Part shown: piece after piece, positions 21,700 through 31,499 of the stretch
Numbering within the stretch: the first letter of the stretch is position 1
Layout: each line of letters begins with the position of its first letter
From: Sepiola atlantica
Taxonomy: Eukaryota; Mollusca; Cephalopoda; Sepiida; Sepiolidae
NCBI GenBank assembly: GCA_963556195.1
Contig: OY744525.1
Span: 74,616,844-74,680,843, forward strand
DNA: 64,000 nucleotides
Reading direction: 5' to 3'
Notes under the pieces: generated by a model
What the model was told of the DNA's origin: nothing
The model's database searches: none
The model's input: the letters and a program-made list of their open reading frames with translations, nothing else
Program-made: the position numbers and the translations under genes

Positions 21700-22320
21700 A
21701 ATCCTAAAGAAGCAGCTTTATTGGAATTATTAAGCGGAGTGAATTATAAGTGCCCTGTGATTGGATGAAAGTTAGCCAATCGCAGACCACTGTTTCATTC
21801 ACAGCAGAAAACACTGGAGAGCGCCGATTTGAAAACCTCGTCCTCTTTGATTCCAGCAGCCCAGCAGGGAACACCGGTTTACCTTTAGCTGCGTCGGGTT
21901 CTCCCTTTTTTAGCGTACGTTTACGCACATATGGCCTAAATGATAAGGCCCTTTCGAACATTTTAGGCTAATCCACCCGTTCCGGGAGCCTCCATTCTTT
22001 CACACCTTGCGTGTGCACAGTTCCCTTTTTCTGCCTAAAGAAGCCACCTACAAGGACAATCCAGTGTGACCTGAAGGAATCCTGTTAAAAGATGTCTGGC
22101 ATTTCAGTGAGTCCGCAAAAGACACTTCTTTTGCAAATAACTCTTTCTTCTCTTCTTTTTCCCCCTCTTTTTATATAAATATCCTTCTCAATCTATATAC
22201 GTTGTTTGTCTTCTCTCTTCTTGTCCGGTCACGTACATTGCCGCCAAGTTCTCTTCCAGCGGACTTGAGGCTTCGTCCTCCATTTTCAGCGGGAAAAATC
22301 CCAACAGCTTCTTAATTAAA
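21700..22320. other. GC-richer island with CCAAT/ATTGG pair
   Basis: Stands out from AT-rich flanks. Contains gtgattggatg and agccaatcgcag within 30 bp, then a GC-rich run to about 22000 and pyrimidine-rich DNA with TATATAAATA at 22174. Two opposed ORFs of 73-85 codons have no recognisable domain. Could be a host promoter, or an LTR-like or other repeat end. I see no terminal repeats. Confidence 0.3.
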
Positions 22321-22329
22321 TTTACACTC

Positions 22330-24080
22330 CTTTAATTGTACAATCTATTAAAGTTGTTTAATTTTTACACTTGTACAAGTTTCAAGTTATCTATTTTATT
22401 TACGTAGAAGATTTTAACACTTGTACAACATGATGGTTAATATTAAACACTTTAAAATAAGTTATTTTAACATAAAAATAATTGTGTTATTGTTAAAAAC
22501 GATTAAACTACTTTCAGGTTTCTGCAATCCATTTTTGACTCTACACAATTCAATCGATTCCGCAAAAAAGAATAAGTATAGGATCTCACATCCAGAAAAA
22601 TAAATCAAATTCAGTCTCTCTCTTCTCCTGTAAAACCACCCCCATCACTTACAAATTCAATGCGACAACAACAAAAATAATTTACAGACTTCCCGAATCC
22701 ACGGAAAAACTATTTTTTTTAAAAATTTCACAACTACAACGTTTACCATTTTACAAACTGAACACAAAACAAAAAAAAACTTATCTTTCTTTTTCTTTTT
22801 CCGTCTATCTCTCCGATCACCACATTTCAAATTCATACAGTTATTCCCTTTTCCGTTATTCATCCTTCTTTTTTAAAGCTCAAAGGTTCGCAATAAAAGA
22901 AAACAAACAAACAAACAAACAAAAAGAAAACAAATGAACGGGCAATCAGCCATTCTCTCCTTTTTTCATTTTTTCATTCTTACTCTTTCGCTACAGAGGA
23001 TAACAACTAGAAAGAAAACAACAAACAACAAACAGAAAAACATTCAAGAAAACAATTATTCGTACAAGCCAAACACGCATTTTTTCGTTTGATTTTTTTC
23101 CTTAAAAACAAACAAAACAACAAAAAACACCAAAACCAACAATGTTGCACTCAATTAACGTTTCACAATTGAGGAAAAATATGAAACACAAACAAACATT
23201 CTCAGAAACAATTCTACATACAAAATAAACACGCATCTTGACTGCTAATCATCAAACACCGAAAGAATCAGCTGAATGTTCAATAAAACTATTCGCCTTT
23301 CTCTTTCTTTTCAAAGTTAAAGATGAGAAGTTCAACTTGCGTTTCTCATTTACAAGCTAGAAAATTCTGTAAATAACAATTCTCATTCCAATACCTTCTC
23401 ACTCAACATCCTTACAAAAAATACGTCGACATTCAATGCAAAAAAAACATGGTGTTTCTTCTTTTTTCTTACATCTCAACCGATTTGATTTACTTTTAAT
23501 ATCTAACTTTAAAAAAATGTTCATTGAATGTCTCTCCACAAAATACGACAAAATATAATTAACCACATTTTTAATCCACAAAAAATTCACAAAATCACAA
23601 CACTAAGCATTTTCAAAGTTCACAAAAAAAAAATTTTTTTTTAATTTTTGTCTTTTCTTCTATTCCACAAAATTTCTGATTGACACAAACATCTTTTATT
23701 TGAGCTGAAAAGTTCAACATACTACTAAGGAACAACATTTCGAATTCACAAAAAAATACAAAAGTTATAACAACTTCATGTTTGACAAAACTGAAAAACA
23801 AAAAAACAAAAAAATTAACATTTTTTTGTTTATTTTCCTTCCATTCATAAACATTTCTAAATCACACATTCAGTATTTATTTAATTATTTTTCTCATTCA
23901 GAAAGCTGAAAAGTTTAACAAACAGATCATACATACAAAATTAAATATTCTCCCGTGCATCTTGGCAAATACTCACAATGTTTTATTTCTTTTTTCTCTT
24001 AGAGAGCTAAAAAAATTCAACGTGCCGATAATTCACACTTTCACATAGCCTCTTACCAGATTCACTCCCCATGCCACATT
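22330..24080. repeat. AT-rich low-complexity DNA with degenerate repeats
   Basis: A- and C-rich sequence. A gctgaaaagttcaac-like word recurs near 23316, 23703, 23905 and 24006, and words like acatacaaaataaacacgca recur near 23064, 23215 and 23930. This points to a strongly eroded repeat with irregular spacing. ORFs of 60-68 codons are low complexity. An (AAAC)n run lies at 22900-22925. Confidence 0.4.
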
Positions 24081-24090
24081 ATGGAAATGG

Positions 24091-24092
<2 letters not shown>

Positions 24093-24153
<61 letters not shown>
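24093..24153. repeat. (TA)n microsatellite
   Basis: About 60 bp of pure TA. Both strands have an Ile-Tyr repeat frame through it, which is an artefact. It lies upstream of the Penelope-like element. Confidence 0.96.
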
Positions 24154-24154
<1 letters not shown>

Positions 24155-24379
24155 TATCCCACATTTTCATAATCCTCCCCTCTTCCCTAGCTCTCTCATT
24201 ATTCCGCACTCTTCGTTTCTCTCCCTTTGTTTTCTCAATAAAATCAGCAATTTTCCAGTTCTTATTTTTAAACACATTTTTCTCTCTATTTTACTTTTTC
24301 CTTTTCTCACCGTTTTCTAGTGGATATAACTTGACAATTCTAATGACGCTTAATCAAAACAATAAATCAGAAGAACACT

Positions 24380-25450
24380 ATACAATGTCTGACTTCAACC
24401 TTAATATCACCGAATACGGCTCTATACACACACACTTCTATAGGAAACCTGGCTGCAAAAACCTCTTTATACACTTTAAGTCTGCCTACCCATAAACGCC
24501 AAAATAGGTTATGCCCATAATCAAATCACCCGCATACAAAACAAATGCTCTTCTGCTGCTGGCAAAATAACACATACTAAAAACTTCCATCAAACCCTCC
24601 AAACTAATGGCTACCCCGCTCCCACCATAGCCCACCTAAATAAGTCCTAAACACGTAGACCCCTGTTTCTTAAAACTCCCTTTTTATTGATAAAATCACC
24701 ATCTCCATACGCAATGCTATATACAAAGAAAACCTTGACATCCAACTAACCCACACTGGCACTTCCTTACGCTAACACCTATCTACGAAACATACTAACC
24801 ACACACCCGAACCCTGCTTCCTGAGCAATTGCCCTATACCCAACACTAATCTATGCCATCGCACCAACTGGAAAAAGTGCTACATAGGAAACGCAACAAG
24901 ACCACTACACCTGCACATCAAAGAGCATATGAACGCCCGTATATCCTTTTTCCACCAGCACACAGCAATATGCCTCAATACTCGACGTGATATTCATGTA
25001 CCTATCCTGGCGTCTGTCAGAAACATTGGGGACCTAAGAATCACGGAATCGATCCTCATCTCCGGATTAAACCCCTCACTCAATCAGCGTCACGAGCTCC
25101 ACTCACCGTTCATTCTAAAATAATCTACCCTCCCACCCACTGACCAACCCTCATATCTAACACTCATTATATTCCATTTCCACCATTTCACTCATTACTT
25201 ACCTCCTATATTAAGCCATCACACCCCCAAATAATCAAGTAGGCCCCTCTCCATATGAGCATCTATCTCAACACACATTCAGCCACATGAGAATAAAAAC
25301 CCATAACAACCAAAAACCATAATCAACTTACTCCTACTACCCCAAAAATAATTCACCTCATAACTTGGCATTATTAATTAGCTAATCTAAATACATATAA
25401 AATGTATACAAATAATATACAAATATAAAATTTCAAAAATAAATAAATAA
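24380..25450 (+). pseudogene. Penelope-like element, RT end and GIY-YIG endonuclease relic
   Basis: Start of the relic reads NITEYGSIHTHFYRKPGCKN, then LFIHFKSAYP and YAHNQITRIQNKCSSAAGK, typical of the RT C-terminal end in Penelope-like elements. After frameshifts, SPSPYAMLYTKKT and LCHRTNWKKCYIGNATRPLH lead into frame 24929-25123 with FFHQHTAICLNTRRDIHVP, ILASVRNIGDLRITESILI and LNPSLNQR. The CYIG and the following LHLHIKEH, LRITESILI and NPSLN blocks are those of a GIY-YIG nuclease. A segment before CYIG (the residues that normally carry the first GIY-type strand and a CxxC) looks deleted. The 3' flank to about 25450 is C-rich non-coding sequence, then A-rich. Non-functional. Confidence 0.8.
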
Positions 25451-25860
25451 AATAAATAAATAAATATATAAATAAATTAATTCATAAAAAAGAAAAAAAC
25501 ATTAAATAAAGAAATAAAAACAAGGAGAAAAATAAAGAATAAAATATAAATAAACAATATAGTGTTATTCCCCTTACACTGTCTTCCACCCGAATTTACT
25601 TGAATCATTTAAGCCTAAACTAAATTTATAATCCTAAAATAAGTAACATATTAAATTAATTCGATAAACTAATTTGATGAAACTCACAATTAATAATACT
25701 ATTTCAATATATGATAATCGATAAATTTAATAAAATCTAGTATCAGAGATTAATTACTTTCATTTATATTAAATAATTGTTTACTTTGATTTATATTAAA
25801 AAAATGTTTTTAAATACGAAAAAAAATACAAAAATAAAACAACACACAGAAACAAATAAA

Positions 25861-25920
<60 letters not shown>
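25451..25920. repeat. A-rich (AAAT)n and (TA)n tract
   Basis: AAATA-type repeats at 25438-25560, mixed AT-rich DNA, then pure (TA)n at 25866-25920. With the (TA)n at 24093 this brackets the Penelope-like element. Confidence 0.85.
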
Positions 25921-25925
<5 letters not shown>

Positions 25926-26300
25926 TCAAAACTAACAATTAATCGATCATAATACAATACCTATCATTTATCCAATATTACACACATATTTTTGAACACT
26001 GCATTTATATACATAACTTTAAAACTTATTAATTTCTATGCGGGACTGGTTTGCTCCTATTCTGTTCTCTGGCATCATTTGGTAGATTCTCTGCACAGAC
26101 GGATTTGATGATAACAGATTTTAAGAAAAAATAATTAGTAAGTCCCATTTCGATGTATTATTTTTGTTCCTTCCAGCTTACATCCTACCCGGGACTTTGC
26201 ATTGCCCTTAAAATATACTACTGATAACACATAATTTTAAAAGTAACTTACCCTCTCTTTCTTTCTCTTTTCTGATATTATATTATATTAATAATAAAAT
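25921..26300. other. No gene seen
   Basis: AT-rich DNA without recognisable coding relics. Confidence 0.5.
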
Positions 26301-26309
26301 CCTCTGCTC

Positions 26310-26480
26310 AGCTAGTTCCTGTTCTTTCCAAATGCTACAATAAATGCCTTGCCGAATCTTGCTTCCCTGATACCATGAAAAATTGCCTTTGTCGTAGCTG
26401 TATTAAAAAATGCTGGTGAAGGAACTGACCCGCTCAATCATTGCCCATCAATACCCTCTCTCTCTACGCTTACTTATTTT
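26310..26480 (+). pseudogene. LINE RT fragment (pre-motif region)
   Basis: Plus reading gives YNKCLAESCFPDTM, then after shifts KNAGEGTDPLNHCPS and SLSTL. It matches NKCLAESCFPDSW and the following residues in the 8.1-8.3 kb relic, so it is the same LINE family in opposite orientation. Confidence 0.65.
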
Positions 26481-26569
26481 CAAGTTGAAAAACTGCAAGT
26501 AACTTTTTTTCTTTATTATACAGAATATTGTATACGAGACGTAAGAGTCTTCTCTTATTAGGAACTAGA

Positions 26570-26890
26570 TATTTAGGAGGCAGTTTTAGTGGGGAGTTGG
26601 GAGAACCATTTGTTTACATTACATGTAAAATTATGCATGTTTGAACAGTTAAAGAAAAGGGAGAGGGGAGGCAGTTCCAAAGGGACGCTGTACGAGGAAA
26701 TAAAAGATTCCGGCATCTGGCGACATCTACAGTGCAGGATGGCATTTTGTTACTCATAGGCTTAATCGCGGGTATATATTACATAGGAAGATTAAATGTG
26801 GACGGTATAGAGAAACTGTTGGCAGTACATGATACGTTGATGCTATGAATCAGAGTTCCTCAGTTAGTAGACGTAAAGCACTGAGGTAGC
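26570..26890 (-). pseudogene. LINE 3'-terminal relic, inverted
   Basis: Minus reading: NVSCTANSFSIPSTFNLP, stop, PAIKPMSNKMPSCTVDVARC, RNLLFPRTASLWNCLPSPF. Same family as the + fragment just upstream but in opposite orientation. The pair suggests two insertions or a twin-primed, inverted insertion. Confidence 0.65.
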
Positions 26891-26899
26891 AGGTTCAGT

Positions 26900-27400
26900 T
26901 TAGAACGAAAACAGAGATGAAGTTATAATAATGAACTTGAGAAATAGAAGGATAAATACATGTTTAGAGATAAGTTAGTGTTGTGAAGTAGTCCAACAGT
27001 AAAAAGAAGTCAAGTCGAGGTTGGGTTAAGATAACAAGTGTATTAACATAAAGGTACAAAGGTTAAGAAACTGACTGGCACTCGGCTAGACAGTTACAAT
27101 ACTGTCCTTTTAATCAAGGTTTGATGGCTGACCCTGGTTAGCCTCCGTCATAGCATGAGTGCCACTTCCAGATGCAGGAATGTTTACACCATTGCTTACC
27201 TATTACCGCCTGGTGTGTAAACGGGTTGAGGCTTCCTTTTTATCATGTGTTCTGCTCTGCCAGTATCTAGTCTCGTTGATATTCATCTTTTTTATCAGCT
27301 CTTCATTATCCACACTTTCCCTCTAATAATAAAGCGTGTGTATCGCTGCAACCCGAGAGACATGTTAGATAGCTTGACGGGATAGCACAACATCTTTGTA
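26900..27400. other. No gene seen
   Basis: Mixed-composition sequence, some of it GC-richer (27060-27260). No ORF or repeat ends recognised. Confidence 0.45.
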
Positions 27401-27469
27401 ATGTTCGTCAGGTTTTGCTTCTTGTCTGAAGCATCCTTATATCAGGATGGTCTGGTAACCCATTGTATA

Positions 27470-27600
27470 GACAGACCGAATACTCTGGAGGCATTTAGTT
27501 TCTATAATCTAAGTGTAAGTACATGGTCTTCGTTAAATTGGAATCCTTTGAAAATGTAGAGCCAGAGACTTGACTATAATATGAGTTCTCCATTTTGCAT
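27470..27600 (-). pseudogene. Terminal zinc-finger relic
   Basis: Minus reading: SYYSQVSGSTFSKDSNLTKT, then MYLHLDYRN stop. Both cysteines are Ser or Tyr. It corresponds to the last finger of gene 2 ([12 protein letters not shown]), and the downstream DNA (tctgtctatacaatgggtta on -) matches gene 2's 3' flank, so it is a decayed terminal exon. Confidence 0.7.
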
Positions 27601-28179
27601 CATTTTACTTCAGTCGAAGTTCTCAGATATCAAGAGGCGTCTTACTTGGGCTAACACTTGATCTCTATATAAGATATATAGGTATTCGAATAATCAATTA
27701 AAGTTCTCATTTACCTGTCAAACGTTGAGTTAGTAAAGAAGTGGTGAACATTAATTTTCCTCTCTCCAATGGACCAGTTAATTATGTTATAGTATATATT
27801 CTTGTGGTATCTGGGTTTTACCGGATTCCATGACAATAATTTATCTAGTCTGGTGAAGTTTCCAGTCGGTAATTAAAACGCTCTCTTTTTTTGTTTCAAT
27901 TTACTTCTGTCGATATTCTCATAAATCAAGGGGTTCCTTTCCTGGGGCTAAGATTCTATCTCTATATGAGATAAATAGATATTCGTATATTTTATAAATG
28001 TACTCATTATCCTACACACGTTGAGTTAGTAAAGAAGTTAAAAAGTTAAGAACATTTTCTGTACACAATTGACCAGTTCACTGTGTTATAGTATATATTT
28101 CTTGTGGTCTCTTCGTCTTACCGGATTGCAAGGCAAGAATCTATCTGGTCTGGTGAAGTATCCATCTATATGTTGTTAC

Positions 28180-28260
28180 TTGAAGTATTCGCATGTAATA
28201 TTTTCGATAAGAATTCTCTGAAAATTAAAATCTTAAACTTTACGAGAATATGGTTCCACC
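28180..28260 (-). pseudogene. Zinc-finger relic beside a LINE tail
   Basis: Minus reading: PYSRKV, stop, then NFQRILIENITCEY-like out-of-frame finger sequence. Its N-terminal side joins the reverse of an A-rich LINE tail (ttttttatttttattttca on +). The same arrangement is seen at 31345-31430. Confidence 0.6.
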
Positions 28261-28440
28261 CTTTTTTATTTTTATTTTCATTTTCTTTCATTTGCTGGGG
28301 ACGGGGCATTCTTCCAAATGCCATACGATCAACCGCTATTTACGGACTCCAACCAGGAGCTCTTTTCAGAAATCTGGATGTTCCCTTGAGTGCAGTTTTT
28401 TGGATTTCTCTTGCAGGTATACTTGCCAAATACTGTGAAA
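28261..28440 (-). pseudogene. R2-like LINE tail fragment
   Basis: The plus-strand ORF here (28104-28613) is antisense to a LINE tail. On - the sequence corresponds to the terminal residues around the LKRALGWS motif of the 31503-31703 frame, with matching DNA words such as ttccaaatgccatacgatca and agctcttttcagaa. Confidence 0.65.
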
Positions 28441-28487
28441 ATGCAGACCCACTAACTACCTTTTTTGTTTCATTTTTCTTTGGTCGA

Positions 28488-28556
28488 AGTTCTCAGAAAT
28501 CAAGAGGCCCCTCTCAGAAATCAAGAGACCCCTCTCAGAAATCAAGAGATTCTTTA
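28488..28556. repeat. 21-bp tandem repeat, three copies
   Basis: Three copies of tctcagaaatcaagag plus a short variable end, at the spacer 3' end. A local expansion of a sequence that is single in the other spacer copies. Confidence 0.85.
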
Positions 28557-29185
28557 CTGGGGCTAATACTTTATCTCTATATTATTAATCTAGATGTTCG
28601 AATATTCTATTAAAGCTATCCTTTATTTCAAAAACGTTGTGTTAGTAATGAAGTTAAGAACATTCATTTTTCTCTCCCTAATTGACCAGTAAACTATGTT
28701 ATAGTATATATTTCTTGTGATGTATTGGGCGTACTGGATTTTAGGATTAGAATTCATCTACTCTGGTAGAGTATCCAGTTTAGGGCTGTTACTTAAGCTA
28801 ACATCACTAGGAGAAGGTGCACTATTCTTCGTATGAGCAAGTGAGCTGAAGCTCAGAGAGGCCGTGGTGAGGGGATCTTATTTGTGCTCTGAATAATATT
28901 TATACTCCCTATTTTGTTTCATTTTACTTCAGTCGAACTTAGAAATGAAGGGGTCCCTTCCTGGAGATTACACTTGATCTCTATATGAGATACATAGGTG
29001 TGTTTCCGTAAACTTCTCCTTTACATATCAAGTGTTGAGTAAGTAAAGAAGTTAAACACATTAATTTTCCTCTCCCAAATTCACCAGTTGATTATGTTAT
29101 AGTATATTTTTCATTTGGTCTTACTGGGTTGAAGGAAAACATATTAATCTGGTCTGGTGGAGTATCCAAATGAGTGCTGTTACTT

Positions 29186-30379
29186 TATGGCGGGAGGGAC
29201 CCCACACCTCTCACACTTCTTCGCCCCGTGGGTATCGTAGTCGGCCACTCGTGCACAGGTGTTTGATATCCTGGTCGCGGTGCCACTTACAAATAGGTAC
29301 CCCACACTCTTCTTCCTTGTGACGGCATCAAATGTAATGTAATGAGAACCGTCTCGGCGCAGGAATCCTTCTAGACTGTGAACACATTTTCTTTGGCTCG
29401 TGATGTCGTCTGTAGTGGCGCTGAATCTCCTCCAATCGGGATGTTTGCCTCGCTGGTCCGCTGTGGAATCAATGTCGCGCGAACAGTACAAATCGACAAC
29501 AGAATAACTCAACAAACGGCTAGGTCTTTTCATAACAATAATTATTTAACAAAAATGAACGGTGGGTTTTTAACTTTAACCCAAAGTCTGTTTTTCGATA
29601 ATGGCTTGTTTACTAACTATCCCGTCTTCCTTCTCTCTGTGTGCGTGTGTGAATCTCTACGATTTCCCAGTGTTAAACAGCTGGACTTAATCTATGTCTG
29701 GAGAACCGTGTGTGTGTGAAACTCCCTTTTCAAAGCCTTAATTAAGTTGTGACTTGTCTACTGAACGATGGGGGGGATTGCTATGGGCCACGGCATGCCA
29801 GGCGGGGGCGATTGTTCGCGCAACGCCTCGCCTGGCTGACCCGTGTCTCAAAACACGTCCGTCGCAAGCGAAATCTCGGATCTAACTCATCGTTCACTCA
29901 ACACAAAAAAAACCTTTCCTTTCCCAAGAAGGCATATTATCACACCCTTTCCTTCTCTCTCTCTCTTGTCTCTTTCTCTCTCTCTCTCTCCTTTATGCGT
30001 CCCTCTCCATCTCCTGGTCGTCTGGGACAATACGACACGGGTAATTACAATTCTCCTTTTGGCCCCTTCCTCTTTCCTGTTATCGCAAAAGACTTATTCC
30101 CTTTCTTTCTCTAGGCGACCACCCCACGAGTTGATATCCATCAGTATCTAAAAGACTCTTGACCAAATTCGTACGGGCGTTATCAGATCCCAGTTCCCTG
30201 TGGCTTTACTCATCCATTGTATCGGGATAATTGTCACAGGCACTTACACGCTCTCTCCCGCCAAGCTGGCGCCGTTTCTCGGCTAAGGTTTGGACAGTCA
30301 AAAATATGTACTAGTTCTTAGATCTCCACTTGTTTCTACGTAGGGCCTGATCTCCCGTCGCTGAAACCACTGTTTCACA
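29186..30379. mobile_element. 1.2-kb GC-rich insertion in a ZNF-flank spacer
   Basis: The spacer reads gtgctgttactt up to 29185 and resumes as acttgaggtaacatcact at 30380, so about 1.19 kb is inserted with ACTT on both sides. The insert is much GC-richer than its flanks. It contains a CT-rich tract (29955-30000) and two copies of a GCGGGAG/CTCCCGC word near the ends (29190 and 30258). On -, frame 29180-29533 encodes 117 residues including GYLFVSGTATRISNTCARVA and KKCERCGVPP, which I do not recognise. There are no clear long terminal repeats. Class undetermined. Confidence 0.6.
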
Positions 30380-30800
30380 ACTTGAGGTAACATCACTGGA
30401 ATCATGGAATCAGTAGCTCTATTCCTCTAGAGGCATGTAGTCAAACCGAAGAGATATTATTTGGGTTTCGAATACTATGGTATTTTGAATATTTGGTAAG
30501 GGTTTACTTGTAGGATCAAGTATCTTCATTTCCGATTTTTCTGACAAACACTTTTACAGAGAGACCGAATACACTTGAGGATAATGTGTAGTAGGTAATT
30601 CAAACTTTCCTCTGTGTCTGCATGTTATTTTTTTATGATAATTTTCAGAAAATGAAGACCCACAGACTTTACAAGAATATGGGTTCTGTCTTTTTTACTT
30701 CAGTAAGTTCCAACAAATGTAAGGGCTTCCTTTTTAGAGCTAACTCTTGATTTCATGTCGATTTAAATTTAGATCCTAACGCTCTTTGAGGAAAGACATC
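30380..30800 (-). repeat. ZNF-flank spacer and finger relic (continued)
   Basis: Continuation of the interrupted spacer (gtttcgaatactatggtatt, then ttgaatatttggtaagg). A finger relic on - at about 30607-30690 retains a CKVCG-like core after frame breaks, and the spacer end word cttttttacttcagtaagtt follows at 30690. Confidence 0.65.
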
Positions 30801-30839
30801 GTCCATTTTATGGCTGCTATTTGTATTTGCTAAAACTCA

Positions 30840-31100
30840 TTTGTCCAGGGATTGTTTCTAAGTATTTTAAAAGTTGTTTTTTTCATTGGGCCATTTGCTC
30901 CTACTACAGCCGGTGTAATATTTCTTTCTTTATGTTGTTTTTAAATCATTCTTGAAGTTCTGTTATTTCTTTATCTTGACGTGTTCAGCTCTATTGAGGC
31001 CAATGTCATTTGGAACAGTTACGTCAATAATGAGTGCAGTCCTTAACGGTTTGGTCCATATAACAATGTCTTGATGTTCGCTTTGTGTTCGAATATGACG
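30840..31100 (-). pseudogene. R2-like LINE tail fragment
   Basis: Minus reading: HQDIVIWTKPLRTALIIDVT, VPNDIGLNRAEHVKI, then stops and frame breaks. Sister to the + copy at 20200-20570. Confidence 0.7.
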
Positions 31101-31430
31101 TTTTAGAGAATAATTTATCTAGTCTGGTGAAATATCTAGCTAAGTGCTGTAACTAGTGGTAACATTACTTGGAGAATGTGCACCATTATTTGTATGAGCA
31201 AGTGCTATACTGCGTCAAGGCGATACTATCTGGACTTCGAATACTCTTATTGTGAATATTTTGCCAGTGTTTACTTGTAGGGTGAGATATCCTCATATCA
31301 GGGTTTCCTGACAAACCCTTGTACATAGAGACCGAAGACACTCGCTGTGTGTGTTCACATATGAGGTTTTAGATGATGCCTTCATGAAAATTCAGCTCAA
31401 CAAATTTGACACTAATGCAGTTTCGTCATT
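31100..31430 (-). repeat. ZNF-flank spacer with finger relic
   Basis: Contains the spacer words tatctggacttcgaatactc and ttgccagtgtttacttgtag. A finger relic follows near 31345-31400 (minus: SYVNTHSEC). The spacer is partly duplicated at 31735-31870 (gatattatctggacttcgaa, then ttgccagtgtttacgtgtag), with an R2-like tail between the copies. Confidence 0.65.
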
Positions 31431-31499
31431 CTTTTTTATTTTCATTTTCTTTCATTTGCTGGAACAGGGCATTCTTCCAAATGCCATACGATCAACTTC

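Larger units (their letters stand above)
27400..29185 (-). repeat. Minus-strand ZNF relic and spacer cluster
   Basis: Inverted counterpart of the 13-14.3 kb macro-repeats. Spacer ends (tacttcagtcgaagttctca on +) appear at about 27605, 27900, 28478 and 28920. The words aagaagttaaaaag, tctccaatggaccagtta and atagtatatattcttgtggt recur between them. Finger relics lie at 27470-27600 and 28180-28260. The right end is interrupted at 29186 by a GC-rich insertion and the spacer continues at 30380. Confidence 0.75.

Noticed and set aside
24033..24320. Ile-Tyr repeat ORFs on both strands
   Set aside because: Translation of a (TA)n microsatellite; likewise at 39781-40051, 48988-49302 and 49585-49929.
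28104..28613. 169-codon plus ORF
   Set aside because: Antisense of a finger relic, a LINE tail and a 21-bp tandem repeat; the protein-like order is on the minus strand.
29749..30151. Plus ORFs of 102-121 codons in two frames
   Set aside because: Driven by a CT-rich tract giving Ser/Leu runs in both frames; no domain.
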